From assembly GCF_007671675.1 (NCBI RefSeq), contig NZ_VCGW01000002.1, positions 248,001 to 312,000 on the forward strand: a stretch of DNA of 64,000 bases, read 5' to 3'. A program made the position numbers and the translations under genes. This stretch comes from Marinobacter maritimus (GTDB lineage: Bacteria; Pseudomonadota; Gammaproteobacteria; Pseudomonadales; Oleiphilaceae). Every line of letters begins with the position of its first letter. Position 1 is the stretch's first letter. Shown in pieces: positions 18,450 through 27,968 of the stretch. Under the pieces are notes generated by a model. It saw nothing but the letters and a program-made list of their open reading frames with translations. It was not told the DNA's origin and made no database searches.

Positions 18450-18933
18450 GGCTTGGTTCCGTTTGGCAGGCGGGGCAGAGGCCCGCTACTTCCAGCGTAA
18501 CCGCTTCCGCCCGGAATGCTTCGGCACCGGCCGCGTTGCGTATGGCTGCGGATACCGACGTATCGGTCAGCTCGAGAACATTGCCGCAAGCACGGCAGAT
18601 AAGAAACATACCCGTGTGATGTTCGCCCACATGGGCGCAACCGATAAATGCGTTGAGCGAGGCTATTCGATGGACCAGCCCGTGTTGTTGCAGAAAATCC
18701 AGCGCTCTGTACACCGTTGGGGGGGCTGCGTTATGGCCTTCAGCGGTAAGTTTTGCGAGTACATCGTAGGCCCCAAGAGGCTTGTGCGATTGCCATACCA
18801 GTTCCAGCACCCGCTCTCGAGTGGGCGTCAGGCGGGCACTCTGCTGCTGACAGATGATCCTGGCGTCGGCCAGAGCCTGGCTGACACAGGCATCGTGGTT
18901 GTGAGGGCGGTACGGAAGCGCGCGGGCGGACAT
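18442..18933 (-). CDS. zur: Zinc uptake regulator, Fur family
   Basis: Zinc-responsive repressor of the Fur family with an N-terminal winged helix (PPTVYRALDFL) and two CxxC pairs (CRACG and CPACQ) for the structural zinc. The frame is open for 47 codons further upstream, but the ATG at 18933 begins a typical Fur-family N-terminus and lies just behind a promoter with a dyad, so the shorter 163-residue form is preferred. It heads the operon with znuC and znuB and probably represses it. Confidence 0.93.
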   Translation of the reverse strand: MSARALPYRPHNHDACVSQALADARIICQQQSARLTPTRERVLELVWQSHKPLGAYDVLAKLTAEGHNAAPPTVYRALDFLQQHGLVHRIASLNAFIGCAHVGEHHTGMFLICRACGNVLELTDTSVSAAIRNAAGAEAFRAEAVTLEVAGLCPACQTEPSHE

Positions 18934-18959
18934 GGTCGGGATCCTGCATTTGCAAAAAA

Positions 18960-18982
18960 GTGCAACATTATAACAGTTGCAC
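18960..18982 (-). promoter_or_regulatory. Candidate Zur operator overlapping the zur promoter -10
   Basis: GTGCAAC (18960-18966) and GTTGCAC (18976-18982) form a perfect 7-bp inverted repeat around a nine-base AT-rich centre. On the minus strand this centre holds TATAAT, a consensus -10 box, 27 bases or more upstream of the zur ATG. A zinc-loaded Zur dimer bound here would block the promoter. The assignment is inferred from position and symmetry. Confidence 0.65.
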
Positions 18983-19019
18983 GGATCTTCCTGCCACGGG
19001 ACGTGCGAATAACCCGGGT

Positions 19020-19481
19020 TTAGACCAGCGATTCGCTGGCAAGAGATTCCAGGTAGTCCAGGTTGGGAATCCACGCGGCTTCGCCATCGACTTCGACCAG
19101 CATAAGGTCGGCAGGGCCGTTTTCGCCCTCTAACTGCTTGACCTGATCTTCGGCAATACGAACCTGACTGGGAATACCCTGAGTTATCAGGGCCATGAAG
19201 CGGAGTTTCTTGTTGTTGTTGCTGACGCTGTTGAGTACAACGATCCTGCCACGATTTTCACCGGGCACTGCAAGCGTACCGCCGTTCGCTGCATCGTAGG
19301 ATATAACGGGCAGATTCAACCCGCGCCACTCCAGTCGGCCGGCCAGCCAGTCAGGCGCGCCTGTGCCGGCGTCGCTGCTGGCGTAGTCCACCACTTCGGC
19401 AATGGATACGTTGGGCAGTATAAGCTGCCGCCTGCTTACGGGGATCATAACGCAGGAGAGGGTCTGGCTGCTGTCTTTCAT
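19020..19481 (-). CDS. chpC: CheW-like chemosensory adaptor ChpC
   Basis: A 153-residue CheW-domain protein of the Pil-Chp system, which couples transducer and kinase. The order LPNVSIAEVVDY, LPVISYDAANG and a hydrophobic core repeat fits CheW. It is the last gene of the minus-strand chp unit, 11 bases after chpB. In Pseudomonas the equivalent gene follows chpB in the same way. chpD and chpE, which follow there, are absent and zur comes next. Confidence 0.85.
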   Translation of the reverse strand: MKDSSQTLSCVMIPVSRRQLILPNVSIAEVVDYASSDAGTGAPDWLAGRLEWRGLNLPVISYDAANGGTLAVPGENRGRIVVLNSVSNNNKKLRFMALITQGIPSQVRIAEDQVKQLEGENGPADLMLVEVDGEAAWIPNLDYLESLASESLV

Positions 19482-19492
19482 TGCTTGTGTCC

Positions 19493-20566
19493 TCAGGCGG
19501 TGTCCCGTTTCTGCCGGCCTTTAAGCAAGCAGGATTTTTCGATGGTTTTAACCAGTTCACGGGCCAGTTGTTCGGGCGTGCCGGTAAAGCCGGAGCAGCC
19601 GGTCGCGGCTACGGAATCCGGCATCGAGCTGTTGCCACAGCTGGCGCTTTCCTGAACCCAGATCCGACTACCATAGGCCTTGAGCAATGGCGCTGCAATT
19701 ACGCCGTCGCTGCCCATGCCGGAAAACAGAATTGCATGACAATGCGCGCCGTAATGGTCTGCGGTATTCAGCAGCACCTGGTCAATTGAAGGGCCGTAAG
19801 GCCCGGGCCAGGCGGTATCCAGCTCGGTCAGTACACCAGTGCTTTCAAATGTCCATTCGTGCTCAACCGGCATTAGCACGACATCGCCATTTTTTACCCG
19901 GTAGTTTTCCTCTGCAGGCTTCAGCTTGTAGTGCGCATGACGACCGAGCACCCGGGTGAGTACCTCGGCAAAATTCCCATCAATATGTTGGGCGTATATA
20001 AAACCTACCGGCAAGCCTGGGGGCAGGCTATCCAGAAATGCCTTCACGGCGGCCGGACCACCGAGAGAGGCGCATAGTACCCAGACTTCTTCAGCGACAG
20101 AGCCCGGCGTAGCAGGCCTTAACCATTGCGGGAGTTCCGACGTTACATCGGTCTCCGGACCCTGCTCTGCAAGCTCTTCCAGGCTGGCTTTGGAATCCAG
20201 CTGTGCCGGCACAACAGGCACTCCCAACTCTCCCAACTGTTGTTCCAGTTTGCCCAGTAGCCTGCGCTCCCAGCGAAAATACTCCGGGCTTCCTGACGCA
20301 GGTGCCTGGTCCAGCCCGAACAGAACGGGGGCTTCGGTATTCTCCAACAAACAGTCGAACAGAGCCGGGTGGTCCGCCTCATCTGCCAGGGTGATCAGCC
20401 ACAAACCGGCCTCTGGAAAACCGGGCTGTGCCAGAAGCCTTTCAGGGTCACCGGAGAAGCAAACTTCAAGGCCAAATTTGGCGGCTGCAGCCTGCAGACG
20501 GTGCCGTTGCAAGACAACATCCGACACAATTCCGACCGAACCCCGACCGTTCTGGCCGGTCATCAC
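19493..20566 (-). CDS. chpB: CheB-type methylesterase ChpB
   Basis: A 357-residue protein with a C-terminal methylesterase domain that would remove methyl groups from PilJ. The catalytic Ser is in CASLGGP (about 165-171), His in YAQHI, and Asp in SGMGSDG. The N-terminal 150 residues look like a degenerate receiver domain with no clear phospho-aspartate. It overlaps chpA by 4 bases (ATGA), so translation is coupled. It opposes the methyltransferase PilK encoded upstream. Confidence 0.9.
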   Translation of the reverse strand: MMTGQNGRGSVGIVSDVVLQRHRLQAAAAKFGLEVCFSGDPERLLAQPGFPEAGLWLITLADEADHPALFDCLLENTEAPVLFGLDQAPASGSPEYFRWERRLLGKLEQQLGELGVPVVPAQLDSKASLEELAEQGPETDVTSELPQWLRPATPGSVAEEVWVLCASLGGPAAVKAFLDSLPPGLPVGFIYAQHIDGNFAEVLTRVLGRHAHYKLKPAEENYRVKNGDVVLMPVEHEWTFESTGVLTELDTAWPGPYGPSIDQVLLNTADHYGAHCHAILFSGMGSDGVIAAPLLKAYGSRIWVQESASCGNSSMPDSVAATGCSGFTGTPEQLARELVKTIEKSCLLKGRQKRDTA

Positions 20567-23500
20567 TGCTTACCGGTCAGCCGTTCAATGGTCTTCAGCA
20601 AATCAGTCTCCTGGAACGGTTTGCCGAGGTATTCGTTCACGCCGATGGCCAATGCCCGCTCACGGTGCTTCTCGCCGGTTCGCGACGTGATCATGCAGAT
20701 CGGCATATCGCGGAGGTTGTCATCGTGCCGCACGAAGCTCGCTACCTCAAAACCATCCATACGTGGCATTTCGATATCCAGCAACATGATGTCCGGTTTG
20801 TGATCCTGCAGCTGCGCTACCGCATCGAGGCCATCTTTCGCGGTGATAACTTCCATACCATTGCGCTCAAGCAGGCGAGAAGTAACCTTCCGCACCGTAA
20901 CCGAATCGTCCACCACCATAACGACCGTAGCGCGCTCTTCGTAGCGGGCTGACTCCCGTGCCTTTTCCAAATCGGCCAGGCGCTGGCGTTCAGACAGGAT
21001 GTCGGAGCGGATCATGGCCGGCAAGTCGAGAATGACCACCACGTTGCCATCACCAAGAATGGTTGCACCGGATACACCGCGAACGGTGCCGAACTGCGGG
21101 CCCAGAGACTTAACAACGATTTCCCGGCTACCCATCAGGTTGTCTACCTGCAGGGCCATTGGCTGCTCTGCGCCGCGAACCAGAATAACCGGTAGCGGCA
21201 GTGCCTGCCCCTGGAGCTTGGGATGATGGTCACTGTTCAGCAGGCTGCCGAGATACTGCAGGCGATACTCCTGGCCGGCATATTCGTACATGGGCGCATC
21301 CGGCTTGTAGTATTCCTCAAGCTCATAGGTGCTGACCCGGACAATACCTTCGATAGTGTTCAGCGGGATAGCGTAAAAATCTTCACCCGTGGACACCATC
21401 AGGGCGCGGTTTACCGAAACGGTAAACGGCAGTCGAACGGTGAATACAGCGCCCCGGCCCAGCTGTGACTCGATGTCCAGGCTACCGCCAAGCTGTTTGA
21501 TTTCGCTGGCGACCACGTCCATACCAACGCCTCGACCGGAAATCTGGGTAACCTGCTGTGCGGTCGAGAACCCGGGTTGCAGAATAAACTGCAGAATCTC
21601 CCGTTCCGAGAGATCTTCATCCTCCCGCAAGAGGCCCTGGCGTATAGCCTTGTCCCGGACGACTGCAGAAGGGATGCCCGCGCCGTCATCTATCATGCGA
21701 AGCACCACATCACCGCCTTCCCGGACAAGCGACAGGGTAATCTGGCCCGCTTCTTCCTTGCCATTTTTCAGGCGGTCGGCCGGTTTTTCGATGCCGTGGT
21801 CGATGGCGTTACGCAGCATGTGTTCCAGCGGCGCGATCATACGCTCCAGAATGTTGCGATCCATTTCGCCTTCGGCATTGCGCACATCAAAGTCTACTTT
21901 CTTGCCCAGCTCGCCGCTGATCTGGCGAACAATCCGGCGCAAGCGCGGCACCATGGAGGAAAACGGAATCATTCGGGTCTTCATCAGACCTTCCTGGAGT
22001 TCCGTGTTGATGCGGGATTGCTGAACCAGCAAGGTTTCCGTATCGCGAACCCGGTCAGACAATGTTTCGCGCAGATCTGCCAAGTCCGAAGATGACTCGG
22101 TCAGGGCTCGGGACAACTGCTGGATGGATGAGTAGCGATCCATTTCCAGTGGATCGAAGTCGTCGCCGTAGTCCGGGCCGTGCTCTTTCTCGGCACTGAA
22201 AAGGATTTGTGTCTCGGTTTCGATTTCCATCCTGCGCAGCTGTTCGCGCAAGCGCTCGATGGTTGCTGCCATTTCATCCAGGGTGTTGCCAAAATCACTG
22301 CTTTGCTGTTCGAGTCGGCCACGGGTGATACTGGTTTCGCCCGCCAGATTGACCAGTTCGTCCAGCAGAGGAGCGGATACCCGAATGGTCTCCTGTGCGG
22401 CAGTGCGTTGTGCGTCTGCGCCTTTGTTTCGGAGCTTTGCCGGCGCTTTTGCGGGTGCAGGTTTGGGCGTGGGCTCTAACGCAACTTCGCCCTGGGGTTC
22501 TTGTGCAACCGTGCCTGATGCGAAGCGCTTACGTACCTCAGCCACCAGGGCAATGATGCCGTCGTGGTCCTCGGTGATGGCCTGCCACTGGTTGTCGTCT
22601 GGTGCTTTGCCGCCAAGTTCAGTCAGGCGGGTTTCTAAACCATGGGCCTTGTCGCCCAGCATAGGGAGCTGGGACAAACGGGCACCGCCTTTGAGCGTGT
22701 GCAGAGCGCGTTGCGCTTCCTGATTGAAATGGTTACTGGACGGATCTTTACGCCAGTCATCAAGGAGCTGCTCCAGCTGATCCATGATTTCGCTGGCCTC
22801 TTCCAGGAAGATTTCCAGAATCTCCGGGTCAGCCGCTTCCTGATCTGCTGCTGCAGCCTGTTCCTTTGATAGTTCCTGGCTGCCAGCATCAGGGTTTTGT
22901 GCGCTGTTGAATGCTGCAAGAAGTTCGGGCTCCGCAGCGAGTTCGTTACCCTGCGCCAAAGCGTTGAGCATGGATGTCAGGTCGGCGAGACCGCGGTCAC
23001 TGAGCGTCAAAAGAAGCTTCTGGTTGCCGGGGCTGGAAATCAGCGCATCAAGTGCGCCCGACCAGGCGTCTGCCAGTTCCGCGATGGGGTCGACATCGGA
23101 TAGCCGTGCGCCACCCTTGAGCGTATGCAATTCTTGCTGCAGCTGCGCAACGCCGTCCATTGCTTGGGGATCTTCGCGCCACTGATCGAGGCACTCACTA
23201 ATGGCATCGTGGATCTCGTGGCCTTCATCCAGGAATATGCCGGTGAGCTCCTGGTCACCGGACTTCGTCTCGAAGGTATCGGCTTCCGGAATCGGTGCAG
23301 TAACGGCGTTGCTCGCAGGTATTGGTTCGCCGCGGAGGATGGCTTCAACCCGATCCACCAGGTCAGCAGCGGGGGGGCAGGGCTTCCGGGTTGCGACCTG
23401 TTCAACCATCTGTGCCAGCCGGTCGTGGCAGGCAAACAGCAGGTCATTCATGGCATCGCTGGCTTCCAGTCGGCCCTCTGCCACTTTCTCGAACAGATCT

Positions 23501-26500
23501 TCAAGTACGTGGGTCAGGTCGCCAATAGATTCCACGCCGGCCATCCGGGCGCCACCCTTGAGGGTGTGCACGTCCCGTTGCAGTTCTGCTGCTACCAGGC
23601 GGTTGGACGGATCCTCGCTCCAGGTGTGCAGCGCACTGCCTGTGGAGTTAATCAGATCGTAGGCTTCTTCGAGGAAGATACCGATCAGTTCCGGGTCCAG
23701 ATGCGCGAGGTAGGTCCCGTGCTCGCTATTTTCGGCTTCGTCAGCTTCCTCAAGTTCTGGTACCGGGAGCCCAATCTCATCAGATGCTGCTTCGATAGAC
23801 TCGTCGGATACCGCTACATCTGTGACCGGCCGCGAGCCGCTCGTGGTGTCGACGTAGGCGCGGATTTCGCTGATCAGGTCCGGCGCCGGGCGCGGAAGCG
23901 CCTTCGCTTCCATGTTTTCTACCATGCCGGCCAGCCTGTCATGACAGCGGAACAACAGGTCTGACAGTTCGTCATTAACCGACAACCGTTGTTCTGTCAG
24001 CCCTTCAAACAGGTTTTCAAGCTCGTGAGAAAGGTCGCCCACTGCCGGAATATCGGCAAGGCGCGCGCCACCCTTGAGGGTATGCAAATCCCGTTGAAGC
24101 AAGCGCAGGATATCCAGGTTGTCTGTTGAGTCGCTCCAGCTCTGCAGGGCATCGGCTGTGCTGTCGATCAGGTCACGGGCTTCATCGAGAAATATTTCCG
24201 CAAGCTCTTCATCCAACTCGCTGTCGGAGGCCGTGGCGCCTGCATCTTCAGTCCAGTCAGTTTCGGGCAGGGGCAGATCGGAAGCTGGCAGTTGATCCGT
24301 GCCGGCCTCCTCGACCGCAGACGTTTCAAACTCATCCATGTCAAAGCTGAGATCAATTTCTTCCAGGTTCTCGGTGAACTCCTGGTCGAAAGCGCTGGCG
24401 GCATGGGCTTCCTGCCCGGCTAGGGACAGGGTGAGAGTTTCGAGCCCGGAAACCAGCTCGTCGCCAGACTCGATTGCCAGCCCCGCTGCAACCTGATCCA
24501 TCATGTTGATCAGGTGTTCGTGGGCGTTGCGAACAGTCGGGAAAAACCGCTCATCCGGTTCTGCATTCCAGGTGATGGCCGCCCCGTAGACCTCCTGCAA
24601 CGCTTCCGATAAGACAGCAATATCTGGCACGCCTGCATCTGTCGCCGCATTGGTAAGCTTTACCAGTTCGGCATTGAGACGTTGGAGCAGATCGGTATCC
24701 TGTGGCTTATCTGCCCACTGATCAAGTATCAGATCGGCATCCAGAACAACGTCCAGGCCTTCACTAAGGAACAGCTGCAAAAGCTGTGAGGGTGCGAGCT
24801 GCTGTTGGTCGTAGTTTGCGTCTTCGGTGTAGGTGCGGAGCGTGTCGTTGGAAATGAGCTCCAGTTTTTCAAGGAAGGCTTCTGTGCCGGGCAGGGTGGC
24901 CTGGGGCTCTCTACGAATTTGTGCCAGCCCCTGGGTCAGGAAGCCGCAGGCTGTTTCGATCAGTGCTAGCACATCCCGGTCGGCGCGCAAGTTCTGGGCG
25001 CGGGATTCCTTGATAAAGCGCTCAAGCGGCGTAATGACCGCTGCAATCGGGGCAATTCCTGCTGTATGGGCGCTGCCCTTGAGAGTATGCAGAGCACGGG
25101 AAAGGTTGTCGGTATAGGAGACATTGACCTTGTCGCCTGCAGACGCCAGGAACTCGTTGAGAGTCTTCAGGTGGGTTTCTGTTTCGCTCTCAAAGATGTC
25201 CAGCAGTACCGGATCAACACCTTCATCTTCGTCGTGGTCAGTTTCGGTTAGCTCAATTGCCCCGGTAGCACTCTCGGTTTCCGCCGCTGGCATGGTGTCA
25301 GGGATTTCGCCGTTGGCCAGGGAGGTGGCTCGCGCTTCAAGGCCAGCCGAATCAATTGACGGCGGCTGATGGTTTTCAAAATCGCTTACCAGTGCCGGGA
25401 GAATGGCGGTGGCTTCATCCAACAGGCTGGCTATGTCGTCGTTCATGAAAATGCTGCCGTCGATCACGCGGTTCAGCATGTTTTCTACAGACCAGGCCAG
25501 TTCACCTACCACCATCGCACCAACCATGCGACCGCTGCCTTTCAGGGTATGAAATGCTCGACGCACTTCCGAAAGGGCACTGCGATCATCATGCTGGCGC
25601 AGGAGCATGGGCAGGTATTCGCGTACAGTATCCAGAACTTCGCCGGCTTCCTCGATGAAGATTTCCAGGATTTCATCGTCAATCAGATCGTCTTGCGTGT
25701 CATTGCTGGCGGTCGCTTCCAGCTCTGGGGTTTGTTCGTGGGCCGGCTCATCCAGGCCCGCCACAGGCGTATCCGTTGGCTCGCTGTCACTGCGGCGAGT
25801 TGTCGTCATGGATTCTGCACGCTCGGTTAGCTCGGCAATGTCACCTGCTACCTGACCATCACGGAATTCCTGAATCAGTGAAGGAATGCGGGCGTTGACC
25901 TCGTCCAGCAAAGTGAACAGGTCATCGTTCGGTTTGATGCTCTGGTCGATGACCCGGTTCAGCAGGTCTTCCACAGACCAGGCAAGTTCTCCAAGGCTGT
26001 TTGCGCCTACCAGGCGACCGCTGCCTTTAAGCGTATGGAAGGCCCGACGGACTTCGGTCAGTGCAGGACGATCATCGTGGTTCTGGCGCAGGCGTGGGTA
26101 ATACTCGTGGATGGTTTGCAGAACCTCCTCGGCTTCCTCCACAAAAATACCGAGAATCTCATCGTCCAGAAGGTCTTCATCCGACGTTTTGGTTTCGGTT
26201 TGCTCCACAACCGGTACGTCTTCCTGGGCAGGCTCGTAGCCCCAGGTGGGCGCCTCACCGACCGGGAAGCCGAGCTTGGCCAGGCTTTCTTCAGCAATTT
26301 TCAGGATGTCTTCGTTATCGCTGATACCCTCAGCCAGCCGCTCCAGGTAGTACTCAATACTGGTGACTGCGTCAGCCAGGGTGTCCAGTTGTTTCCAGTC
26401 GGGCACGTGTCGGTCACTGAGCAAAACGTCCGAAATGTAGCGCTCGGCGGAGGCTAGCATGCTGGCCACACGCTCCAGTGGGACCAGGCTTAGCCCACCG

Positions 26501-27957
26501 CGGATGCTGTGCAACAGGCCCGGGACATGTTCGATTTCCCGGGTGTCCCACTGGGAGGCAATAAAGTTGATGACAGCAGATTTCACCTGCTCCAGGGTGT
26601 TACGCGACTCCCGGAGGAGCGCGCTGCTGGCCTCGCCAAGTTCCCGTGAGCCGTGGTTGACCGGCAGGTTATCGCTGCCGTCTCCCGAGCGCTCGGGCTG
26701 ACGATCACTGTCCAGACCCGCGAGGCTGGCTTCTACGTAAAGCAAAGCTCCGGCGATGTCCATCAAGGTGCCGTCATCGACCGGTTCTGATTGTGCGCTG
26801 AGCTGCTCAGCCAGTTCGGTCTGCTCTGTAATGACTTTTCGCGGAATTCCCAGGCCCAATACTGCGAGTGTATTACCCACCTGCGTCAGGCCGGGCAGAA
26901 GGTCTTCGAGTTCGCTGTTCTGCCGCACTTCTGAGCGGACAAACAGATCGAGCTGATCTTTCAGCTTGGCAAGCTCTTCATTCAGCGCGCTGACAACCGA
27001 GTGGATGGCTTCACGTCCAGGGCCGGAAACCCGATTCCTGGCCGCATCGACGTCATCCTCGGAGGGCAGGGCCTGCTCGAGTTGATAGCGGCTGCGCAGT
27101 TCCTGGACCTTCTCGGAATCCAGGTCCCGTGCGCGGGCAACGTAGTAGAGCAGGTGCTTTAACAGCGCGTCGGGTGCTGGCTGAGCGAGGATATCGGTAT
27201 GTTCGTCTATGAGCCGACGGATCTCGCTGTCCAGATTCCGGAGCAGGGATTTAACCGCTGCGTTGACCGGATTGGCCCGCGCCTGGAGTGTTTCTACGAA
27301 GGCCGCTGCGGCTTTCCAGAGCTCTCCACGTGGCGTTTTCTGACACAGGCGAATCAGCCGGTTAATGACTTTCTGCAGGTAAACAAATTGGGCGTTGAGG
27401 TCTTCTTCACGAATGACGCCGGCAAGAGCGTACTGGTACATCTGGCGGAGCTTGCGGATATGGCCGAGTACCGTTGGATCCTGCAGGCGTTGCGAAATGT
27501 TGCCTGCAACCTGCATGCGCGAGGGGCTCAGATCGGGTTTGAACAGGGAGGTATCCGAGAGCAGGGATTCGCCCCGGGCAGCGCGGAGATCGTTCAGCAA
27601 GGGCAGCAGTACCATGGGGAAGTCATCCTGGCTGCTGGCCAGATGTTCCAGATACTGCGGAAGTTGCAGAATTGCCTGCATCAGCACGTTAACGGCTTCA
27701 TCTACGCTGGTGACGCTGTTGTTCAGCACCGCCTGGGTGAGCTTTTCCATTTCCTCGGTCAGCAAGGCTGCACCGTAAAGCTCAACCATCTTGAGAGTGC
27801 CATGCACCTGATGGAGATAATTCAGGCAGAAGCGCAGGCGAGCGGTGTCGTCACGATTCTCGACATACGCTTCCAATGCATGCTGACCCTGCGTCAGCGT
27901 GTCCTGTATCTCGCCCCGAACCCAGTCGAGGGCGATGCTGTCATGGTGGTTGCCCAT
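20563..27957 (-). CDS. chpA: Hybrid chemosensory histidine kinase ChpA
   Basis: A 2464-residue CheA-type kinase of the twitching-motility pathway. I see seven canonical HTLKG phosphotransfer motifs near residues 641, 804, 957, 1292, 1462, 1612 and 1754. Two divergent ones lie near 50 (HGTLK) and 484 (HSIRGG), and a histidine-less bundle near 1120. The CheA dimerisation and ATPase domain follows (NAIDHG near 2052), then a CheW-like domain and a C-terminal receiver with its phospho-Asp near 2389 (LLDIEMPRMDG). The linkers are acidic. Targets in the family are PilG and PilH, encoded upstream in the same operon. Confidence 0.95.
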   Translation of the reverse strand: MGNHHDSIALDWVRGEIQDTLTQGQHALEAYVENRDDTARLRFCLNYLHQVHGTLKMVELYGAALLTEEMEKLTQAVLNNSVTSVDEAVNVLMQAILQLPQYLEHLASSQDDFPMVLLPLLNDLRAARGESLLSDTSLFKPDLSPSRMQVAGNISQRLQDPTVLGHIRKLRQMYQYALAGVIREEDLNAQFVYLQKVINRLIRLCQKTPRGELWKAAAAFVETLQARANPVNAAVKSLLRNLDSEIRRLIDEHTDILAQPAPDALLKHLLYYVARARDLDSEKVQELRSRYQLEQALPSEDDVDAARNRVSGPGREAIHSVVSALNEELAKLKDQLDLFVRSEVRQNSELEDLLPGLTQVGNTLAVLGLGIPRKVITEQTELAEQLSAQSEPVDDGTLMDIAGALLYVEASLAGLDSDRQPERSGDGSDNLPVNHGSRELGEASSALLRESRNTLEQVKSAVINFIASQWDTREIEHVPGLLHSIRGGLSLVPLERVASMLASAERYISDVLLSDRHVPDWKQLDTLADAVTSIEYYLERLAEGISDNEDILKIAEESLAKLGFPVGEAPTWGYEPAQEDVPVVEQTETKTSDEDLLDDEILGIFVEEAEEVLQTIHEYYPRLRQNHDDRPALTEVRRAFHTLKGSGRLVGANSLGELAWSVEDLLNRVIDQSIKPNDDLFTLLDEVNARIPSLIQEFRDGQVAGDIAELTERAESMTTTRRSDSEPTDTPVAGLDEPAHEQTPELEATASNDTQDDLIDDEILEIFIEEAGEVLDTVREYLPMLLRQHDDRSALSEVRRAFHTLKGSGRMVGAMVVGELAWSVENMLNRVIDGSIFMNDDIASLLDEATAILPALVSDFENHQPPSIDSAGLEARATSLANGEIPDTMPAAETESATGAIELTETDHDEDEGVDPVLLDIFESETETHLKTLNEFLASAGDKVNVSYTDNLSRALHTLKGSAHTAGIAPIAAVITPLERFIKESRAQNLRADRDVLALIETACGFLTQGLAQIRREPQATLPGTEAFLEKLELISNDTLRTYTEDANYDQQQLAPSQLLQLFLSEGLDVVLDADLILDQWADKPQDTDLLQRLNAELVKLTNAATDAGVPDIAVLSEALQEVYGAAITWNAEPDERFFPTVRNAHEHLINMMDQVAAGLAIESGDELVSGLETLTLSLAGQEAHAASAFDQEFTENLEEIDLSFDMDEFETSAVEEAGTDQLPASDLPLPETDWTEDAGATASDSELDEELAEIFLDEARDLIDSTADALQSWSDSTDNLDILRLLQRDLHTLKGGARLADIPAVGDLSHELENLFEGLTEQRLSVNDELSDLLFRCHDRLAGMVENMEAKALPRPAPDLISEIRAYVDTTSGSRPVTDVAVSDESIEAASDEIGLPVPELEEADEAENSEHGTYLAHLDPELIGIFLEEAYDLINSTGSALHTWSEDPSNRLVAAELQRDVHTLKGGARMAGVESIGDLTHVLEDLFEKVAEGRLEASDAMNDLLFACHDRLAQMVEQVATRKPCPPAADLVDRVEAILRGEPIPASNAVTAPIPEADTFETKSGDQELTGIFLDEGHEIHDAISECLDQWREDPQAMDGVAQLQQELHTLKGGARLSDVDPIAELADAWSGALDALISSPGNQKLLLTLSDRGLADLTSMLNALAQGNELAAEPELLAAFNSAQNPDAGSQELSKEQAAAADQEAADPEILEIFLEEASEIMDQLEQLLDDWRKDPSSNHFNQEAQRALHTLKGGARLSQLPMLGDKAHGLETRLTELGGKAPDDNQWQAITEDHDGIIALVAEVRKRFASGTVAQEPQGEVALEPTPKPAPAKAPAKLRNKGADAQRTAAQETIRVSAPLLDELVNLAGETSITRGRLEQQSSDFGNTLDEMAATIERLREQLRRMEIETETQILFSAEKEHGPDYGDDFDPLEMDRYSSIQQLSRALTESSSDLADLRETLSDRVRDTETLLVQQSRINTELQEGLMKTRMIPFSSMVPRLRRIVRQISGELGKKVDFDVRNAEGEMDRNILERMIAPLEHMLRNAIDHGIEKPADRLKNGKEEAGQITLSLVREGGDVVLRMIDDGAGIPSAVVRDKAIRQGLLREDEDLSEREILQFILQPGFSTAQQVTQISGRGVGMDVVASEIKQLGGSLDIESQLGRGAVFTVRLPFTVSVNRALMVSTGEDFYAIPLNTIEGIVRVSTYELEEYYKPDAPMYEYAGQEYRLQYLGSLLNSDHHPKLQGQALPLPVILVRGAEQPMALQVDNLMGSREIVVKSLGPQFGTVRGVSGATILGDGNVVVILDLPAMIRSDILSERQRLADLEKARESARYEERATVVMVVDDSVTVRKVTSRLLERNGMEVITAKDGLDAVAQLQDHKPDIMLLDIEMPRMDGFEVASFVRHDDNLRDMPICMITSRTGEKHRERALAIGVNEYLGKPFQETDLLKTIERLTGKQ

Positions 27958-27968
27958 AACCTCTCCGG

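Noticed and set aside
18289-19023. 244-codon plus-strand frame across znuC, zur and the zur promoter
   Set aside because: It is antisense to two well-supported genes and covers their regulatory region.
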